Source: Hymenobacter cavernae
GTDB taxonomy: Bacteria > Bacteroidota > Bacteroidia > Cytophagales > Hymenobacteraceae
DNA length: 64,000 bases
Direction of reading: 5' to 3'
NCBI RefSeq assembly: GCF_014641455.1
Contig: NZ_BMHT01000005.1
Coordinates: forward strand, 251,357 to 315,356
Of the stretch, positions 62,826 through 64,000 are shown one piece after another. How positions within the stretch are numbered: position 1 is the stretch's first letter; each line of letters opens with the position of its first letter. Both the position numbers and the translations under genes were made by a program. The notes beneath the pieces were generated by a model. It did not search any database. It worked only from the letters and a program-made list of their open reading frames with translations, and was not told where the DNA came from.

Positions 62826-64000
62826 TTATTTCTGCACCTGCTTCATAATCCACTCCCGAATAATCTCCTTTGCCTCGGGCGAGAATGTTTCCCGCCGCTG
62901 CCCATTCACTACCGGCCACTCTTCCGGGTCCGACTGAAATAAGTGGTTGACTTTCGGCAACTTGTAAGCTGTCACGTTCGGATTGGTTTTCAAGCCTTTC
63001 GACAAAGCGTTGATATTCGCGTCGGCGGCCGTGTAGTGGTCGGCGGTGCCATTCAGCAACAGCACCGGGCACTTCACTGAAGGAAGCGGCGCCAGCGGGT
63101 CAAAAGTAAGGAAGGCGCGATACTGGGGCGTCGTCAGCTGTGCAGCCCGTGCTAGTGCGGCAATCTCATCTACTGAGCCATCCTGCTTTTGCAGCATCGA
63201 CATGATGATAGAACGCGCCCGCTCATTGTCGGGCGTGCGGCGCACTACTTCCAGAATCTCCTGCTCATTGCGCACGGCGGTCTGCATTTGGTCGCCGTAC
63301 ATGCCCAGCGAATGCAGCATAGTGATTTGCTGCTGATAAACCAAGTCGCTGGCCGGAACACCGTACGCGGCCATTGTCACGATGAAAGCAGGTGCCTTTT
63401 CCTTGGCGGCGGCCAGCAGGGCTACGTTGCCGCCTTCCCCGTGACCAATAACCCCAATGTGTGCTCCTTCTATTTCCGGGCGCGAGCGCAGGAATTCAAG
63501 GCCGGACTGCACATCGCTCACCAAATCAATGGTTGTGCTGCTGGCAGGCGTGCCGGTTGAGCTACCAATACCGCGGTCGTCGAAGCGCAACACGGCAATG
63601 CCACGCCGCGTGAGGAAGTCGGCCAGAGAACCTAGGGGGTGATAGTCACCCAGGGTACCATCCCGGTCGTGTGCGCCGGCATCCGACATGAGCACCACCG
63701 CCGGAAACGGACCAGGGCCAGCGGGCACCGTGAGCATACCGCCCAGCCGCAGGTCGGCGGGTATGTTCTTGAACATCACTTCTTCTTCCCGGTAGGGTGG
63801 CGTGAGGCGCGCGTTCTTTGTGCTAACCAATGGAGGCAGAAACTGAAGCACCAACGGAGCCGTGTAGCCGGGCTGTTTCCAGGTGCCTTGCAGCTGCTGG
63901 CCATCCGAAGCTAGCTTGCCGGTGAAGCGGCTGCCGGCTTCTTCCGCCAGAAACATAATCGTGTCGCCCTGCGTGGCCACTTGCACCATCAGGTTTCCAA
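62826..64000 (-). CDS. Alpha/beta hydrolase with altered nucleophile (5' end off window)
   Basis: A hydrolase of the prolyl-oligopeptidase/dienelactone-hydrolase type, about 390 residues visible and cut at the right edge on its 5' side. The C-terminal domain starts near FKNIPADLRLGGMLTVPAGP and has HDRDGTLGDYHPLG and FDDRGIGSSTGTP. The elbow, normally GHSxGG, reads GHGEGG here: the Ser codon is replaced by GGG (63438-63440). The acid and His regions (LLNGTADHYTAADANI, KLPKVNHLFQ) are present. An Asp-containing loop and His remain, so the protein may be inactive or act in another way. The upstream frame continues past 63989, so its true start is outside. Confidence 0.85.
   Translation of the reverse strand, partial: GNLMVQVATQGDTIMFLAEEAGSRFTGKLASDGQQLQGTWKQPGYTAPLVLQFLPPLVSTKNARLTPPYREEEVMFKNIPADLRLGGMLTVPAGPGPFPAVVLMSDAGAHDRDGTLGDYHPLGSLADFLTRRGIAVLRFDDRGIGSSTGTPASSTTIDLVSDVQSGLEFLRSRPEIEGAHIGVIGHGEGGNVALLAAAKEKAPAFIVTMAAYGVPASDLVYQQQITMLHSLGMYGDQMQTAVRNEQEILEVVRRTPDNERARSIIMSMLQKQDGSVDEIAALARAAQLTTPQYRAFLTFDPLAPLPSVKCPVLLLNGTADHYTAADANINALSKGLKTNPNVTAYKLPKVNHLFQSDPEEWPVVNGQRRETFSPEAKEIIREWIMKQVQK

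Noticed and set aside
62776..63072. A 98-aa minus-strand frame near the right edge
   Set aside because: It overlaps the hydrolase in another frame, with no motif; it is a shadow.
1..64000. CRISPR array, insertion sequence or prophage
   Set aside because: No regularly spaced direct repeats of 25-40 bp, no transposase or integrase motifs and no phage structural genes are visible. The palindromes found are isolated, not arrayed.

Overview
The window looks like a chromosomal segment from a high-GC member of the Bacteroidota, most likely Hymenobacter or a close relative (Cytophagales). This is inferred from the gene order nadK, two DUF6089-type barrels, uppS, bamA and two ompH/skp genes, from ExbB-ExbD-ExbD-TonB with Bacteroidota-style TonB proteins, from promoter-like TTG/TAnnTTTG elements, and from a strong excess of CCTAGG in coding and non-coding DNA. 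Nothing in the window gives a 16S-based placement.

Layout. 1-1230: the end of a 5-oxoprolinase operon (pxpB, partial pxpC). 1551-7214: a secreted M1 aminopeptidase, a flavin/2Fe-2S reductase and a secreted FG-GAP protein, separated by long inverted repeats. 7375-26264: a biosynthetic gene cluster with a Sfp-type phosphopantetheinyl transferase and three megasynthases. 26769-31892: a PRC-barrel protein, a membrane-anchored unknown, a cysteine desulfurase, a GlmM-like mutase and MazG. 32165-39225: an ExbB/ExbD/ExbD/TonB energy-coupling operon, a second TonB, a small membrane protein, a PstS-like lipoprotein and a TPR protein. 39309-52877: a long minus-strand block of envelope and housekeeping genes (rluD, two skp/ompH genes, bamA, uppS, two OM barrels, nadK, a second BamA-like protein, a CBS protein, a hydrolase, pabA/trpG, cvpA, yqeY). 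53004-58291: pdxJ, the selenium pair mnmH-selD, a membrane protein, a hydrolase and an RsmI-like methyltransferase. 58345-64000: feoAB, a carboxypeptidase-regulatory-like secreted protein, an OmpA lipoprotein and a truncated hydrolase.

The main item of interest is the cluster. It holds two assembly lines transcribed toward each other and separated by a 25-bp-arm terminator. Line 1 (8390-15403, plus) is A-NMT-PCP-C-A-PCP-TE. Both A domains carry a Val-type pocket by my eye alignment, and the thioesterase has Cys in place of the usual nucleophile Ser. Line 2 (26264 to 15474, minus) is A-PCP-KS-AT-ACP-aminotransferase followed 6 nt later by C-A-PCP-TE. It should elongate a Pro-like starter with malonate, turn the beta-keto group into a beta-amine, add a small residue and release. 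The PPTase next to line 1 can prime all five carrier domains. I see no transporter, regulator or tailoring gene. I do not recognise the product.

Elsewhere the genes are mostly conserved Bacteroidota functions. Intergenic DNA carries many perfect inverted repeats with 16-33 bp arms, most of them at operon ends where they probably act as terminators. I found no tRNA, rRNA, CRISPR array, transposase or phage gene.
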